Below, one piece after another: positions 50,488 through 58,965 of a stretch of DNA of 64,000 nucleotides. Positions within the stretch are counted from its first letter, which is position 1. Each line of letters opens with the position of its first letter. The stretch covers positions 45,108 through 109,107 of IMG/VR virus record IMGVR_UViG_3300017989_000073. One strand, 5' to 3'. This DNA comes from a virus. The notes below the pieces were generated by a model. The model searched no databases. It was not told where the DNA came from and was given only the letters and a program-made list of their open reading frames with translations. The position numbers were made by a program, and so were the translations under genes.

Positions 50488-52556
50488 TGACTCCGGAGAA
50501 AGCATACAAGCGCGTCTACACGGCGTGGGCGATCTACAATGGCGACACGAGGCTCAAGCGCTCAGGGGTCGTCGAGTTTCATCAGCTGACCGACGAGGAT
50601 GTGAAGCTCGCGGCCAAGCACGCGAAGGGGCATCCCGGCAAGGAGAGCATCGTGAAGCAAGTACGAGAAGCGCGGCGCCATCACGAGACGACTTCGCATG
50701 AGCACCTCCACCGGCTCGTGGAGGCGAGGGAGGAAGACATGGCTCGAGATCACATGACCCATTTTCAGAAGCTTGCTGGCATCCGGCCGACGCTGCCGAG
50801 CCTGGAAGAGAAGGAGGGCATCGAGACCGAGGATGAGAAGCAACAGGAAGCCGCGACTCAAGCTTACTCGATCAAGGGGCTCAAGCCTTCGGACATGAAC
50901 AATTCGACGACTGTGATGGGTGCGCTCTACAAGTCGCTGCCCACCTGGTTGAAACGCCGGCAGGAGGCAGGACAGGTCACGCTCACTCACGGTGACGAGG
51001 TCAAGATCGGTGACTACAAGATCACCGGACAGTGGCACCGGAGCGGCAGCATCACTACGTACCTGTACAAGGGCCGGAAGGTGATTCAGTTCGCGAAGGA
51101 GACCTCTCCCGAGGCTGCGTACCGGGAGTTTCAGAACTACCTCAATTACGCGATCCATCACTACGAGCCTACCAAGGTGCCGTCGCTGCGGGTGGCCAAG
51201 AAGGCGTCGTTCCTTGCAAAGGGTCATGGTGTGATGCGAAAGACCGGGACTGGGTACGAGCGGATGCGTGTCGTGGAGGACGAGAACGCTCTGGACGAGA
51301 GCGACTACGACCTCTACCAGGGGCAGAAGCCCTTCAAGATCCAGGTCCAGCCTCCCGGGGGAAAGAGCTTTGTTGATATGTCCATGCCGGGCACGCAAGG
51401 CCGGATGGGCGCGGCGGATCGGACGTTGGCCGGGGCGAAGAAGATGATCGCCACCTTCCAGAAGATGGATCGCAAACACGGCGAGCCCCTGAAGTACCGC
51501 ATTCTGAAGGGCGGAAAGCCAGTCTACACCTCCGAAGGTGTTGAGCCTGAAGGGGATGACCTCGACGAAGCTGCTCGGTTCGAGGTGACCCTCAAGAAGA
51601 TGCTGCCGAACTACAAGCAGATGGCCAAGAAGATCCCGGGTATTCTCCAGAAGGGCGGGAAAACCTCTCAGACGGTCAATACCGCGCTGTTCGGCAACGA
51701 AGGTGCCGGGCAGATCTACAAGACCGAGGCTCTGCTAGCGTGGATGCGCCAGATGGGTGTGCTGGGCCACATGTCAGGGATATGGTATGTGAAGTCCAAG
51801 CAAGAAGGCATGGACGAGTCCGCGTATTACACGGCCAAGACCGAGCCAGACCGGGAGTTTGCAGCGGGTTGGGTAGCTGCCATGAAACGGATATCGGATC
51901 TCCCTGTCGAGGATGTCGAGCGCGGGGTGAAAAAGGCTGTGTCTGGCCGTAGCGCAGACTACAAGGTTGGCTACCAGACAGCCGTCGCCCACTGGAATGG
52001 GACAGCCACCAAGCATCTGAACCGAGCCCACGATCTGGGGCTCGTGAAGGCGTATTCCGGGTATCACGGACAAGGTCATTTCCGCCACCCCACAAATAGC
52101 GTCAAGTCGGTCTCGGAAAGCTGCGAGCGGTCAGATGGGCCTGTTTTGCTGGGGCGTACTGTCCTGGCCGAGAGCGTGGGGCAGTTCCGGACAATGTCGG
52201 GCATCGACCCGTTGCCCCGACGCCGCTTGGCGGAGGCGTCGAGCTTTGTTAGTGGTGTGCCGACTCGGAAGGAAGACCCCTTTGACAAGGTGAAAACCTA
52301 CAAAATCAAGGGGAAGGCCGGTGTTGAGGGTACCCAGCGCGGCTACGTTGTCTACGCCGATACAGACAAGGGTAAGGTCGATATCGCGTACTTCCCGGAC
52401 AAGGGGGGCAAGGAAGTCGATGCTGCCTACAATGCAGCTTCGGCGGCAGCCAACTCGATCAACAAGTACGGCAAGTACAGCCGCACGGGCGACCCGAGGA
52501 AGCGAGTTCAGAGTGTGCGGGTGAAGGGTAATACCCTGACCGTCCACTACAGATAA
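50487..52556 (+). CDS. Large multi-domain protein with [LI]xE sites, unknown
   Basis: 689 residues, not recognised. The first about 100 are helical and His-rich (EARRHHETTSHEHLHRLVEAREED). Candidate processing sites divide it: SLEEKEGIE near 110, ALDESDYD near 270, DLDEAARFE near 360, RLAEASSF near 580. Between them are a beta region (GDEVKIGDYKITGQWHRSGSITTYLY), a helical piece with TEALLAWMRQMGVL, and a C-terminal beta-alpha domain (GYVVYADTDKGKVDIAYFPDKGG). Probably a polyprotein-like internal virion component. Confidence 0.55.
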   Translation: MTPEKAYKRVYTAWAIYNGDTRLKRSGVVEFHQLTDEDVKLAAKHAKGHPGKESIVKQVREARRHHETTSHEHLHRLVEAREEDMARDHMTHFQKLAGIRPTLPSLEEKEGIETEDEKQQEAATQAYSIKGLKPSDMNNSTTVMGALYKSLPTWLKRRQEAGQVTLTHGDEVKIGDYKITGQWHRSGSITTYLYKGRKVIQFAKETSPEAAYREFQNYLNYAIHHYEPTKVPSLRVAKKASFLAKGHGVMRKTGTGYERMRVVEDENALDESDYDLYQGQKPFKIQVQPPGGKSFVDMSMPGTQGRMGAADRTLAGAKKMIATFQKMDRKHGEPLKYRILKGGKPVYTSEGVEPEGDDLDEAARFEVTLKKMLPNYKQMAKKIPGILQKGGKTSQTVNTALFGNEGAGQIYKTEALLAWMRQMGVLGHMSGIWYVKSKQEGMDESAYYTAKTEPDREFAAGWVAAMKRISDLPVEDVERGVKKAVSGRSADYKVGYQTAVAHWNGTATKHLNRAHDLGLVKAYSGYHGQGHFRHPTNSVKSVSESCERSDGPVLLGRTVLAESVGQFRTMSGIDPLPRRRLAEASSFVSGVPTRKEDPFDKVKTYKIKGKAGVEGTQRGYVVYADTDKGKVDIAYFPDKGGKEVDAAYNAASAAANSINKYGKYSRTGDPRKRVQSVRVKGNTLTVHYR

Positions 52557-52583
52557 TCAGACGACAGTGAGGGGTGACGGACG

Positions 52584-52997
52584 ATGGACGTGGTTGAGCA
52601 GACGTGGAAAGAGTTGGGGTACAAGGTCCGAGCGACCGGGTACCGTGCGTGGGTGCGGACGTTGCCGCGCCCTCGGAAGATCGGGAGCATCTGGCTCCCC
52701 CCGAAGATGGCCAGTTTCCATGGCGAGCTGCCCCACCTGAGAACGGTCTATGCGATCATTCTCAGTGCCGGTCCCAAGGGTGTCGCTCGGGAGCTGAAGC
52801 CGGGCGACATCGTCGCGTTCAAGCGACTGGAGTTTGCGTGGTGGGCGAAGCTGGAGCCCACGCAGACCGATGAGTATGGTGGAGATGAGGAGTACGTCGG
52901 TTATATCGATGCAAACCACATCTGCTACCTGCTGGAGGATGCCAATGGCGACCAAATCCCGAAGAGCGTTCGAGACGCCGCGGCAGCGGCTATCTGA
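52584..52997 (+). CDS. GroES-like (co-chaperonin fold) protein
   Basis: 137 residues. IGSIWLPP, then TVYAIILSAGPKG, LKPGDIVAFKR and EYVGYIDANHICYLLED follow the order of strands in GroES/Cpn10: GGIxLP, GxVxAVGxG, VKxGDxVxF and ILAVx. T4 gp31 and similar phage proteins replace GroES when the host chaperonin folds capsid protein. The mobile loop would be about residues 30-50 (PKMASFHGELPHLR). Its closeness to a J-domain gene adds to a chaperone theme. The next gene starts inside its last 53 bases. Confidence 0.6.
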   Translation: MDVVEQTWKELGYKVRATGYRAWVRTLPRPRKIGSIWLPPKMASFHGELPHLRTVYAIILSAGPKGVARELKPGDIVAFKRLEFAWWAKLEPTQTDEYGGDEEYVGYIDANHICYLLEDANGDQIPKSVRDAAAAAI

Positions 52998-54339
52998 GTC
53001 CGCCGCCAGCGCCCCGTTCGGTTCAATGGTTGGCTGGCGCACGCCGACTGGCCGTATGTACGGGGTCGTGGTGGGCAAAGAGGAGGGGAAACGAGGGAAG
53101 GATCTTCTCTGCCTCACGGTCTACGACAAGGCCCTCCAGAAGGACCCGGGGTTGAGGCTCTACCGGGACGAGGATCGGTCCAACCGGCTGGAACCGGTGA
53201 TGCCTGGCATCAGGATGGACCTTCAGCGGGTTCCAGCGAGTCGGGCTACCCGTCATGGGCGCCTGGCCGGTCCCGCTCTGAGGCCTTACATCCAGGCTGC
53301 TGCGCACCTGCAGTTGGAGGGGCACGCCGAGGAGTCCAAATTCTGGATTCAGGGAGCTGTCAAGCGTCCGGGTCGTCTGAGGAAGATCCTGGGTGTTTCG
53401 GATGCTGAGTGGGAGAAGCTGTCGAAGTCGCAGAAGCTCAAGATAATCGATCAGGCATTGAAGGATGAGCCCGACGCCAGCGCGCGCGGGGCACTCGCCC
53501 TGGGACGCCGGTTCATTGGTGGCGAATTCCGACGGGAGGATATCCAACGGATCGCCGACGCCCTTTCCCGGCTTCGTAAGGAACTCTCGGACGCTGACGG
53601 CAGTATCCACACCGAGGGTGATGACTTGGAGGAGAACTCCCGTGCCGTTCTTCACTGGGTCCGGCAGAAGTTTGGAGCTGCCAAGGCCAAGGCTCACCGC
53701 GCCTTTGTCAAGATGGTCCGTCGCAATCCGTCCGCACACCGCCGGAAGATGCGAACGGATCGGATGTACCACCAGCGCCACAAGTGGCACGACGCCCTCA
53801 TGCGAAAGACCAAGCGTTCGGGCTGGGTCCGCCGACACATCCGGCCTCATCTGGAGAGCTACGATGCGTATTGTGACTTCGGGTGCCACGCCTTCACAAG
53901 GTACTGCGAGGCCCATCCTGACATCGACTCTGAGGACTTCGGTCGCTATGTGACCGCGCACAATCGGGCTGATCGAGATTCCGGAGAACTGGAAGATATC
54001 GCTCCCGATGAGATCGCTCGTCTCGGCCGAGAGTTCGCGAAGGCTAACGGGTTGGAGGAGCGGGACCCGGGCCAGGCGTTCATGGACCTCCCTTTCGAGC
54101 TTCGAGTCACCGAGGGCGGGAGCCGCAGCTCTATGAAGGTTCAGACGCTCATCTTCAGCAAGGACCGGTTCAGCCGGAAGGATGCAATGAAGTGGGCGAA
54201 AGCTCATGGGTTCAAGGCCGCGAAGGTGGATGAGAAAGAGAACACTTTTCGCCTCCGTCAGCGCGACCCTGACCAGTTCGGGACCTTCCGCACGATCACG
54301 TTCAAGCCCGGCATCAAGGCTGTGGTTGCTCGCAGCTAG
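52945..54339 (+). CDS. Large protein with C-terminal protease-associated-like domain
   Basis: 464 residues. ATG at 52945 has GGAGG at the right distance and overlaps the previous gene. RLSESAASAP near residue 15 is an early LxE-type site. Middle: helical and very basic (KMVRRNPSAHRRKMRTDRMYHQRHKWHDALMRKTKR in outline). About 400-464, VQTLIFSKDRFSRKDAMKWAKAHGFK then RLRQRDPDQFGTFRTITFKPGI, is a domain I recall from phage head-maturation protease proteins and similar genes; no Ser/His catalytic pair is clear. Role uncertain, likely head-associated. Confidence 0.55.
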   Translation: MATKSRRAFETPRQRLSESAASAPFGSMVGWRTPTGRMYGVVVGKEEGKRGKDLLCLTVYDKALQKDPGLRLYRDEDRSNRLEPVMPGIRMDLQRVPASRATRHGRLAGPALRPYIQAAAHLQLEGHAEESKFWIQGAVKRPGRLRKILGVSDAEWEKLSKSQKLKIIDQALKDEPDASARGALALGRRFIGGEFRREDIQRIADALSRLRKELSDADGSIHTEGDDLEENSRAVLHWVRQKFGAAKAKAHRAFVKMVRRNPSAHRRKMRTDRMYHQRHKWHDALMRKTKRSGWVRRHIRPHLESYDAYCDFGCHAFTRYCEAHPDIDSEDFGRYVTAHNRADRDSGELEDIAPDEIARLGREFAKANGLEERDPGQAFMDLPFELRVTEGGSRSSMKVQTLIFSKDRFSRKDAMKWAKAHGFKAAKVDEKENTFRLRQRDPDQFGTFRTITFKPGIKAVVARS

Positions 54340-54348
54340 TCTTTGCTC

Positions 54349-54377
54349 TTGACTAGCTCCCTCCTATCTGATAGCTC
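54349..54377 (+). promoter_or_regulatory. Sigma70-like promoter, nearly leaderless
   Basis: TTTGCTC then TTGACT (54349), a 17-base spacer and TAGCTC (54372). TTTGCTCTTGAC is shared with promoters at 58891, 61093 and 63914. The start codon lies only eight bases after the -10 box and no Shine-Dalgarno sequence fits in, so the mRNA would begin at or next to ATG. Confidence 0.6.
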
Positions 54378-54385
54378 TGGGTGTC

Positions 54386-55036
54386 ATGTCGTCCACGAAA
54401 AGAGGCGGTCAACGTACTCCCGCTGACGCCTATCCCACGCCTCCTTGGTGCGTTCACAGGCTGCTGGATCGGGTGACGTTGCCTTCCGGGCTGTGGTACG
54501 AGCCGTGTGCTGGGGACGGTGCGATTGTCCAGGTCGTGAACTCGCGACTCCCGAACGTGGCGTGGGCTCTGAACGAGCTGCGGTCGGAGATGGATGAGAC
54601 GCTGAGGCGATTGGAGCCCATGGCACCGGTGTCGGTTGGTGACATTTTGGACCCGGAGACACCGTTGCCTCCTCGGGATAAGACGGTGTGTATCATCACG
54701 AACCCTCCATATCGAATTGCTTGGGAGCTGCTGCACAAGATGTTGCGGGAGTTTCCAAACTCGTACATTGTGTTGCTGCTCCGGGTGAACTTCATCGCGT
54801 CCAAAGGGCGCCACGGGTTCATGAGCCAGTACATGCCCGATGTGTACGTGCTTCCGAATCGGCCGGGATTCAAGGCCTGGGGGAAGACCGATTCTCCCGA
54901 GTACGGGTGGTTCGTCTGGAAGCCATGGCCTCGGGCGCGAGCACGCGGGTTGATTGAGCTGCTCGACCTCACTTCCGTGGAGGAGCGGAAGAGAGTTGCT
55001 GATGCTGCGACTGTGTATTCTGAATCGGGCCGGTGA
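54386..55036 (+). CDS. DNA adenine-N6 methyltransferase-like protein
   Basis: 216 residues. EPCAGDG (39-45) is the S-adenosylmethionine-binding motif I and TNPPY (104-108) the catalytic motif IV of DNA amino-methyltransferases. PTPPWCVHRLL before motif I is usual for this group. The C-terminal domain is short, so specificity may be loose or need a partner. Likely use: mark phage DNA against host restriction. Transcribed from its own promoter. No restriction nuclease gene is near. Confidence 0.85.
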   Translation: MSSTKRGGQRTPADAYPTPPWCVHRLLDRVTLPSGLWYEPCAGDGAIVQVVNSRLPNVAWALNELRSEMDETLRRLEPMAPVSVGDILDPETPLPPRDKTVCIITNPPYRIAWELLHKMLREFPNSYIVLLLRVNFIASKGRHGFMSQYMPDVYVLPNRPGFKAWGKTDSPEYGWFVWKPWPRARARGLIELLDLTSVEERKRVADAATVYSESGR

Positions 55037-55353
55037 GATGGGTTATGGAGCGACAGAAGCAGCGCGTGTGGAGCGACGCGGACACGCCGCCGATGAGCGA
55101 CCCAGTGTGGGCCGAGTGGTCGGCCCCTCTCTTGGAGTTCCTGCTAAAACGTCCGCGTTCGTGGACAGAGTTGGAGACGTGGAGACGATCCCGGCGTGTC
55201 AACGGCTACCTGCTCCGGAATTGCCTGGCGTGGTTGGAGGAGGCGGGGGCTGCCCGGTCTGAAGGTACGGGCAAAGACTTGCTATGGATCGGCTGGGCGC
55301 CCGATATGACAGGAGATTACGATGGCGAAGCAACCGAAGAGTCAACCCGTTGA
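55033..55353 (+). CDS. Small winged-helix-like protein
   Basis: 106 residues. LLEFLLKRPRSWTELETWRRSRRVNGYLLRNCLAWLEEAGAARSEG reads as helix-turn-helix plus wing (about 32-78). A DNA-binding role is plausible. GTG overlapping the methylase stop is used; ATG at 55045 is the alternative. It ends inside the first codons of the FtsZ-like gene, so the three genes are translated as a unit. Confidence 0.5.
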   Translation: MRWVMERQKQRVWSDADTPPMSDPVWAEWSAPLLEFLLKRPRSWTELETWRRSRRVNGYLLRNCLAWLEEAGAARSEGTGKDLLWIGWAPDMTGDYDGEATEESTR

Positions 55354-56644
55354 CGATGGCGGAGATCCCCTCTACGACGAGCTGCCCGCGGTGCCGCGGG
55401 AGGCCTCGCCAGCGAAAGCAGCGAAGAACGTTGCAGCCAACCGCGATGTGGACGCAGTCGCGATGCGGCGCCGGTTCCAGGGGGCCGACATTGATCCGCT
55501 AGACGATGCGGGCGGTGGCGTCGACATTCCAGACTTCGGCGCCGAATACGAAGCTTCTTTCGATGGTTCTCGGGAGGTCGAGGACGACTTCGCTGGCGGG
55601 GAGACTCGCTCAGCTATCAAGATGGCTTTCATTGGCGCGGGTCAAGGAGGCGGTCGTATTGCTCAGGCCTTCTACGACATGGGCTACCGGCGCGTATGCG
55701 TGTGCAACACCACTCCACAGGACATGGCAGCTCTCACCATCCCGCATCAGCTCGTCATCGGCAACGATCGTGGTGGTGCTGGCAAGGACCCCGAGGAGGG
55801 GAAGCTTGCGGCCCAGGAGTCCTACGAAGACATCATGGATCTCATGATGCGGTCGTGGGGCGAGGGGGTGGAGCACGTCTACATTTGTGTCGGCGGAGGG
55901 GGCGGATCAGGTACGGGGTCGTGGCCGGTGCTGCTCGACGCCGCACGTGAGTACGCCAAGTCCACCAACATCGAGAAGCCCTTCTACAAGCACCTCGGTG
56001 TGATTATGAGCCTGCCGAAGCGCTCTGAGGGCTCACGAGTCCAGCGCAATGCGCACACAGCCATCACCGATGCGCTGAAGAAGTTGGAGAGCGGGAAGAT
56101 CGCGTCCCTCATCATCGTCGACAACGCGAAGATCCATGAGCTGTACCCCGGGCTTCCGGTGAAGAAATTCTGGCAGACGGCGAACCGGAACTTCGCCGGG
56201 GTGTTGCACACCTTCAATCTCCTGGCCGCCAAGGACAGCGACTACAACACGTTCGACCGAGCGGACTTCCGTAGTGTCGTGCAGAACGGCTTGATGGTCT
56301 TCGGCATGACGCGTGTGGACAAGTGGCAGGGGAAGGAAGACATCTCGAAGGCGGTGCGCCAGAACCTCAAAGGCACCCTGCTCGCTGACGGCTTCGATCT
56401 GAGCAAGGCAGACATGGCCGGTGCCATCGTCCTCGCCCACGACGAGATCCTGAGCCAGATTCCGATGGAGAACATTGACTACTCGTTCAACAGCCTCGGT
56501 CGGGCGCTGGGGAACGAGGGCATCACGCTTCACAACGGGATTTACGAATCGAAGGGTCGGGTATCGATGCGGGTCTTTACGATCATTTCTGGTCTGGAGG
56601 CTCCCCAGTCTCGTCTGGACGAGCTGGAGCAGGCTGCTCGCTAA
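55322..56644 (+). CDS. FtsZ/tubulin-superfamily GTPase
   Basis: 440 residues. After a disordered about 95-residue N-terminus, IKMAFIGAGQGGGRIAQAF (99-117) is the T1 loop, CNTTPQDMAAL (128-138) the base-sensing strand, GGGGGSGTGS (191-200) the tubulin signature loop T4, and VDNAKIHE (267-274) the T6 region. N309-x2-D312-x2-D315 stands where FtsZ keeps its GTP-hydrolysing T7 loop. So both halves of the inter-subunit site exist and it should form GTP-dependent filaments. Phage relatives centre or segregate DNA, but this one does not look like PhuZ. AGGAGATTACG precedes ATG. Confidence 0.85.
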   Translation: MAKQPKSQPVDDGGDPLYDELPAVPREASPAKAAKNVAANRDVDAVAMRRRFQGADIDPLDDAGGGVDIPDFGAEYEASFDGSREVEDDFAGGETRSAIKMAFIGAGQGGGRIAQAFYDMGYRRVCVCNTTPQDMAALTIPHQLVIGNDRGGAGKDPEEGKLAAQESYEDIMDLMMRSWGEGVEHVYICVGGGGGSGTGSWPVLLDAAREYAKSTNIEKPFYKHLGVIMSLPKRSEGSRVQRNAHTAITDALKKLESGKIASLIIVDNAKIHELYPGLPVKKFWQTANRNFAGVLHTFNLLAAKDSDYNTFDRADFRSVVQNGLMVFGMTRVDKWQGKEDISKAVRQNLKGTLLADGFDLSKADMAGAIVLAHDEILSQIPMENIDYSFNSLGRALGNEGITLHNGIYESKGRVSMRVFTIISGLEAPQSRLDELEQAAR

Positions 56645-56698
56645 CCCCTCGATCCTCGTAGAGTTTTCATCCTCTGCCCCCTGCGCTACCATGAATTT

Positions 56699-56869
56699 GT
56701 GGCTGGTCAACGGGAAGCTGTCCCTCCGCGTCCGCATCCGCTGTGGCGGGTGTACGTGAACGGACGTCTGCGGGCACTTTACGGTATCGAATGCCGTCCG
56801 AACGGCGCGCGGCGGGCTATGCTCTACGCGTGGATGGGCGAGCGTCCTCGGAGGCGTCGAGCCTCGTGA
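56699..56869 (+). CDS. Possible small basic protein
   Basis: 56 codons from GTG, giving a basic peptide with LWRVYVNGRLRALYGIE and RRAMLYAWMGERPRRRRAS. It looks protein-like and fills the 265-base gap after the FtsZ-like gene, but no ribosome site is seen. The gap otherwise holds only a 22-codon frame from 56691 and a TATGAT box at 56887. Confidence 0.25.
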   Translation: MAGQREAVPPRPHPLWRVYVNGRLRALYGIECRPNGARRAMLYAWMGERPRRRRAS

Positions 56870-56909
56870 TTCTAGCCTTGTACTTATGATCCATGATATA
56901 GAGGATGAC

Positions 56910-58880
56910 ATGGGTATTCCGACGATCGACACCAAGGGATGGCGGTTGCCGAAGCGGGGCAAGCATGATTCGCCCGAGGTGACCTACACAGACGAGATGT
57001 ACCTCAAAAAGGGTCTTCCGGTGACGCCGACTCCGACTCCATCGACGGGCGGTTCGGGCCTGCCGGTCGTCGACACACGTGAGTGGACCCTTCCGAAGAA
57101 GGAGGCGCCGCTGGAAGAGACCAAGTATGGTCCCGGCGGTCCTACCTACACCGAGCGGGAGCTGGTGGGTTATCTTCGCAAGCACAAGCGAGTCAGTGTG
57201 GGTGAGCTGGCCTACTCGTTCGGTGGCCATCCGCAGGCCCACACGAAGTTCCTCCAGGCCCTCGTGAAGAAGGGAAAGCTCACCTTTGTCCACCGCAAAG
57301 GCGGCGGGTTCTACACGCTTCCGACGCAGGCGGTCGAACACAGTCCCCTCGACGAGGTGCAGGAGTCTCCGTCCGAGGTGGCGATGGCTCTCTTGGGTGC
57401 CAAGTGGAACGCTCTGAAACGCGATGGGTGGCGGGCCGTGCCCTTCAAACTTCCGTCCGGGAAAAGGCTCTCCGATCTTGACATGCTGGGACCGCTGCCC
57501 CTGGCCAAGGTACGTGCGTTTCAGGACCGCGGGGTGATGCTCGTCCGTGAAGGCTCAGAAGCGGCACGTTCGGAGGATGAGCTGGATGAGTTCAATCCGC
57601 TCGACAACCTGAAGCCGAAAGGCACCGCTTCCGAACGTTTCGTTCAGTCCCGGAGCCCGAACTACGGCGAAGGGTGTGATGGGTCTTTCAAGCGTCGCAA
57701 AGCCGGCAAGCCCGTGAAAGGCAGGAAGGGCAAAGGCCGGGGTATGAGCGTTGGCCAAGGTGAAGGTCCCGTCGGTCGTCGGGCAGTGGAGGACGTGCAG
57801 AGCGTGCAGCGACGCTTGGCCGGGCTCGTCGAGTCCCAGCACATCGAATTCGCTGTAGGAACGCCGTATCGGCGTATGCCGGATGAGACGATGTTGGTCG
57901 AGGTGGAATCGGAGCAGGTCGAAGCCGCTGGTGAGCTGATCGGGAAGCACCAGGCGAGCACGGGTATGAAGATCGGGAGCCTCCCGTGGGTGGTAGTCAA
58001 GGCCACACCGACTCGAGTGACTGTGGCTTCTGGTTCAGGCGTCAACCCAGGCTCGAAGTTTTCTGGCAAAAAGTACGTGTTTACGTGGGATGGGACCGGC
58101 TATAAGCGCCAGGGTCAATACCTGCATACAGATGGCGTCTACGCTCTGAAGGAGTCTTTTCTCTCTTCCGAGCAGAAGGCTTTGGCTGGCCTGACTGAGC
58201 GCGCTCCGCTGCCCCGTCCGCTGCACGACACGAGGCCCGTGGCTTCGACCCGGACTCACGGTATCCTCGACGATGGTGAGGACGCTGGCGACGCCTACGT
58301 GGATCGAGTCCTGCGTGAGTCACGATGGTTCTTCCGCGACTTCGGCGATCTGGCACTGGGTGATCGCCCTTTCGGCGAGGCCCCCGGCGGTAGGTCGGGA
58401 CCGTGGCGGGGCTCCGATGACAAACCGGCAAAGACGCCCGTGGTCCGGCAGGGGAAGGTGAAGGGTGTTGTGGGGGGTGGAGCGCAGAAGAAGGCCAAGG
58501 CAAAGGCTCCTCCCGAGGATGTACCTGTTGAGGAGCGAGACTCTGGCGTCTCCCACGGTCTGAGATCTCTTGGACAGCACCTCAAGAGCACGGGACACCG
58601 GATGGGTCATGGCTCGCTGGCGCAGAAGGCGAAGGAGCGACTGCACGGCCACATTCGGAAGTTTGCCAAGAAGCACGGCATTGGAACGCACGCTGCGCCA
58701 GCCAAGAAGAAGGGGGAGCCCCCGAAGGTTCCGGGTAAGAAGGCGAAGCCTGGAGGTCCAAAGCAGGCCGCGCCGCTGGTAGGGCCGAAGATGAAGCGGC
58801 CCGGCGAGGATGCCTCGAAGCCGAAGGCCAAGCCGCGGTCCCGCCCGAAAGCGAAACCGAAGGCCAAGGCTGCCGAGTAA
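56910..58880 (+). CDS. Large protein with histone-H1-like basic tail
   Basis: 656 residues. Two N-terminal repeats share [TV][IV]DTxxWxLPK (TIDTKGWRLPKRG and VVDTREWTLPKKE). About 95-150 look like a winged helix (TERELVGYLRKHKRVSVGELAYSFGG, then LVKKGKLTFVHRKGGGFYTLP). LEETKYG, PLDEVQE and ELDEFNP are candidate [LI]xE sites. The C-terminal 130 residues are Lys/Pro/Ala-rich (KKKGEPPKVPGKKAKPGGPKQ), as in histone H1. Likely a DNA-bound internal head protein. ATG at 56910 follows GAGG; an upstream ATG has no ribosome site. Confidence 0.6.
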   Translation: MGIPTIDTKGWRLPKRGKHDSPEVTYTDEMYLKKGLPVTPTPTPSTGGSGLPVVDTREWTLPKKEAPLEETKYGPGGPTYTERELVGYLRKHKRVSVGELAYSFGGHPQAHTKFLQALVKKGKLTFVHRKGGGFYTLPTQAVEHSPLDEVQESPSEVAMALLGAKWNALKRDGWRAVPFKLPSGKRLSDLDMLGPLPLAKVRAFQDRGVMLVREGSEAARSEDELDEFNPLDNLKPKGTASERFVQSRSPNYGEGCDGSFKRRKAGKPVKGRKGKGRGMSVGQGEGPVGRRAVEDVQSVQRRLAGLVESQHIEFAVGTPYRRMPDETMLVEVESEQVEAAGELIGKHQASTGMKIGSLPWVVVKATPTRVTVASGSGVNPGSKFSGKKYVFTWDGTGYKRQGQYLHTDGVYALKESFLSSEQKALAGLTERAPLPRPLHDTRPVASTRTHGILDDGEDAGDAYVDRVLRESRWFFRDFGDLALGDRPFGEAPGGRSGPWRGSDDKPAKTPVVRQGKVKGVVGGGAQKKAKAKAPPEDVPVEERDSGVSHGLRSLGQHLKSTGHRMGHGSLAQKAKERLHGHIRKFAKKHGIGTHAAPAKKKGEPPKVPGKKAKPGGPKQAAPLVGPKMKRPGEDASKPKAKPRSRPKAKPKAKAAE

Positions 58881-58898
58881 CCCTCCGTACGTTTGCTC

Positions 58899-58959
58899 TT
58901 GACATCCTCCTGCCCTTGCGGTATGGTTGTTGTGGGATCGCGGAAATGCCGCGAAGGAG
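58899..58959 (+). promoter_or_regulatory. Promoter with CGCGG hairpin leader
   Basis: CGTTTGCTC leads into TTGACA (58899), a 17-base spacer and TATGGT (58922). The mRNA would begin close to GGATCGCGG, so CGCGG/CCGCG around AAATG (58939-58953) forms at its very 5' end, followed immediately by AAGGAG. The same structure with another loop lies at 61143. Confidence 0.8.
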
Positions 58960-58965
58960 CAGATG

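Noticed and set aside
55322-56644. Naming the GTPase PhuZ and the phage nucleus-forming
   Set aside because: The sequence pattern is nearer to FtsZ-type loops, no C-terminal PhuZ acidic tail is clear, and no chimallin-like gene is seen.
56691-56759. 22-codon frame starting with ATG
   Set aside because: No ribosome site and no protein-like features.
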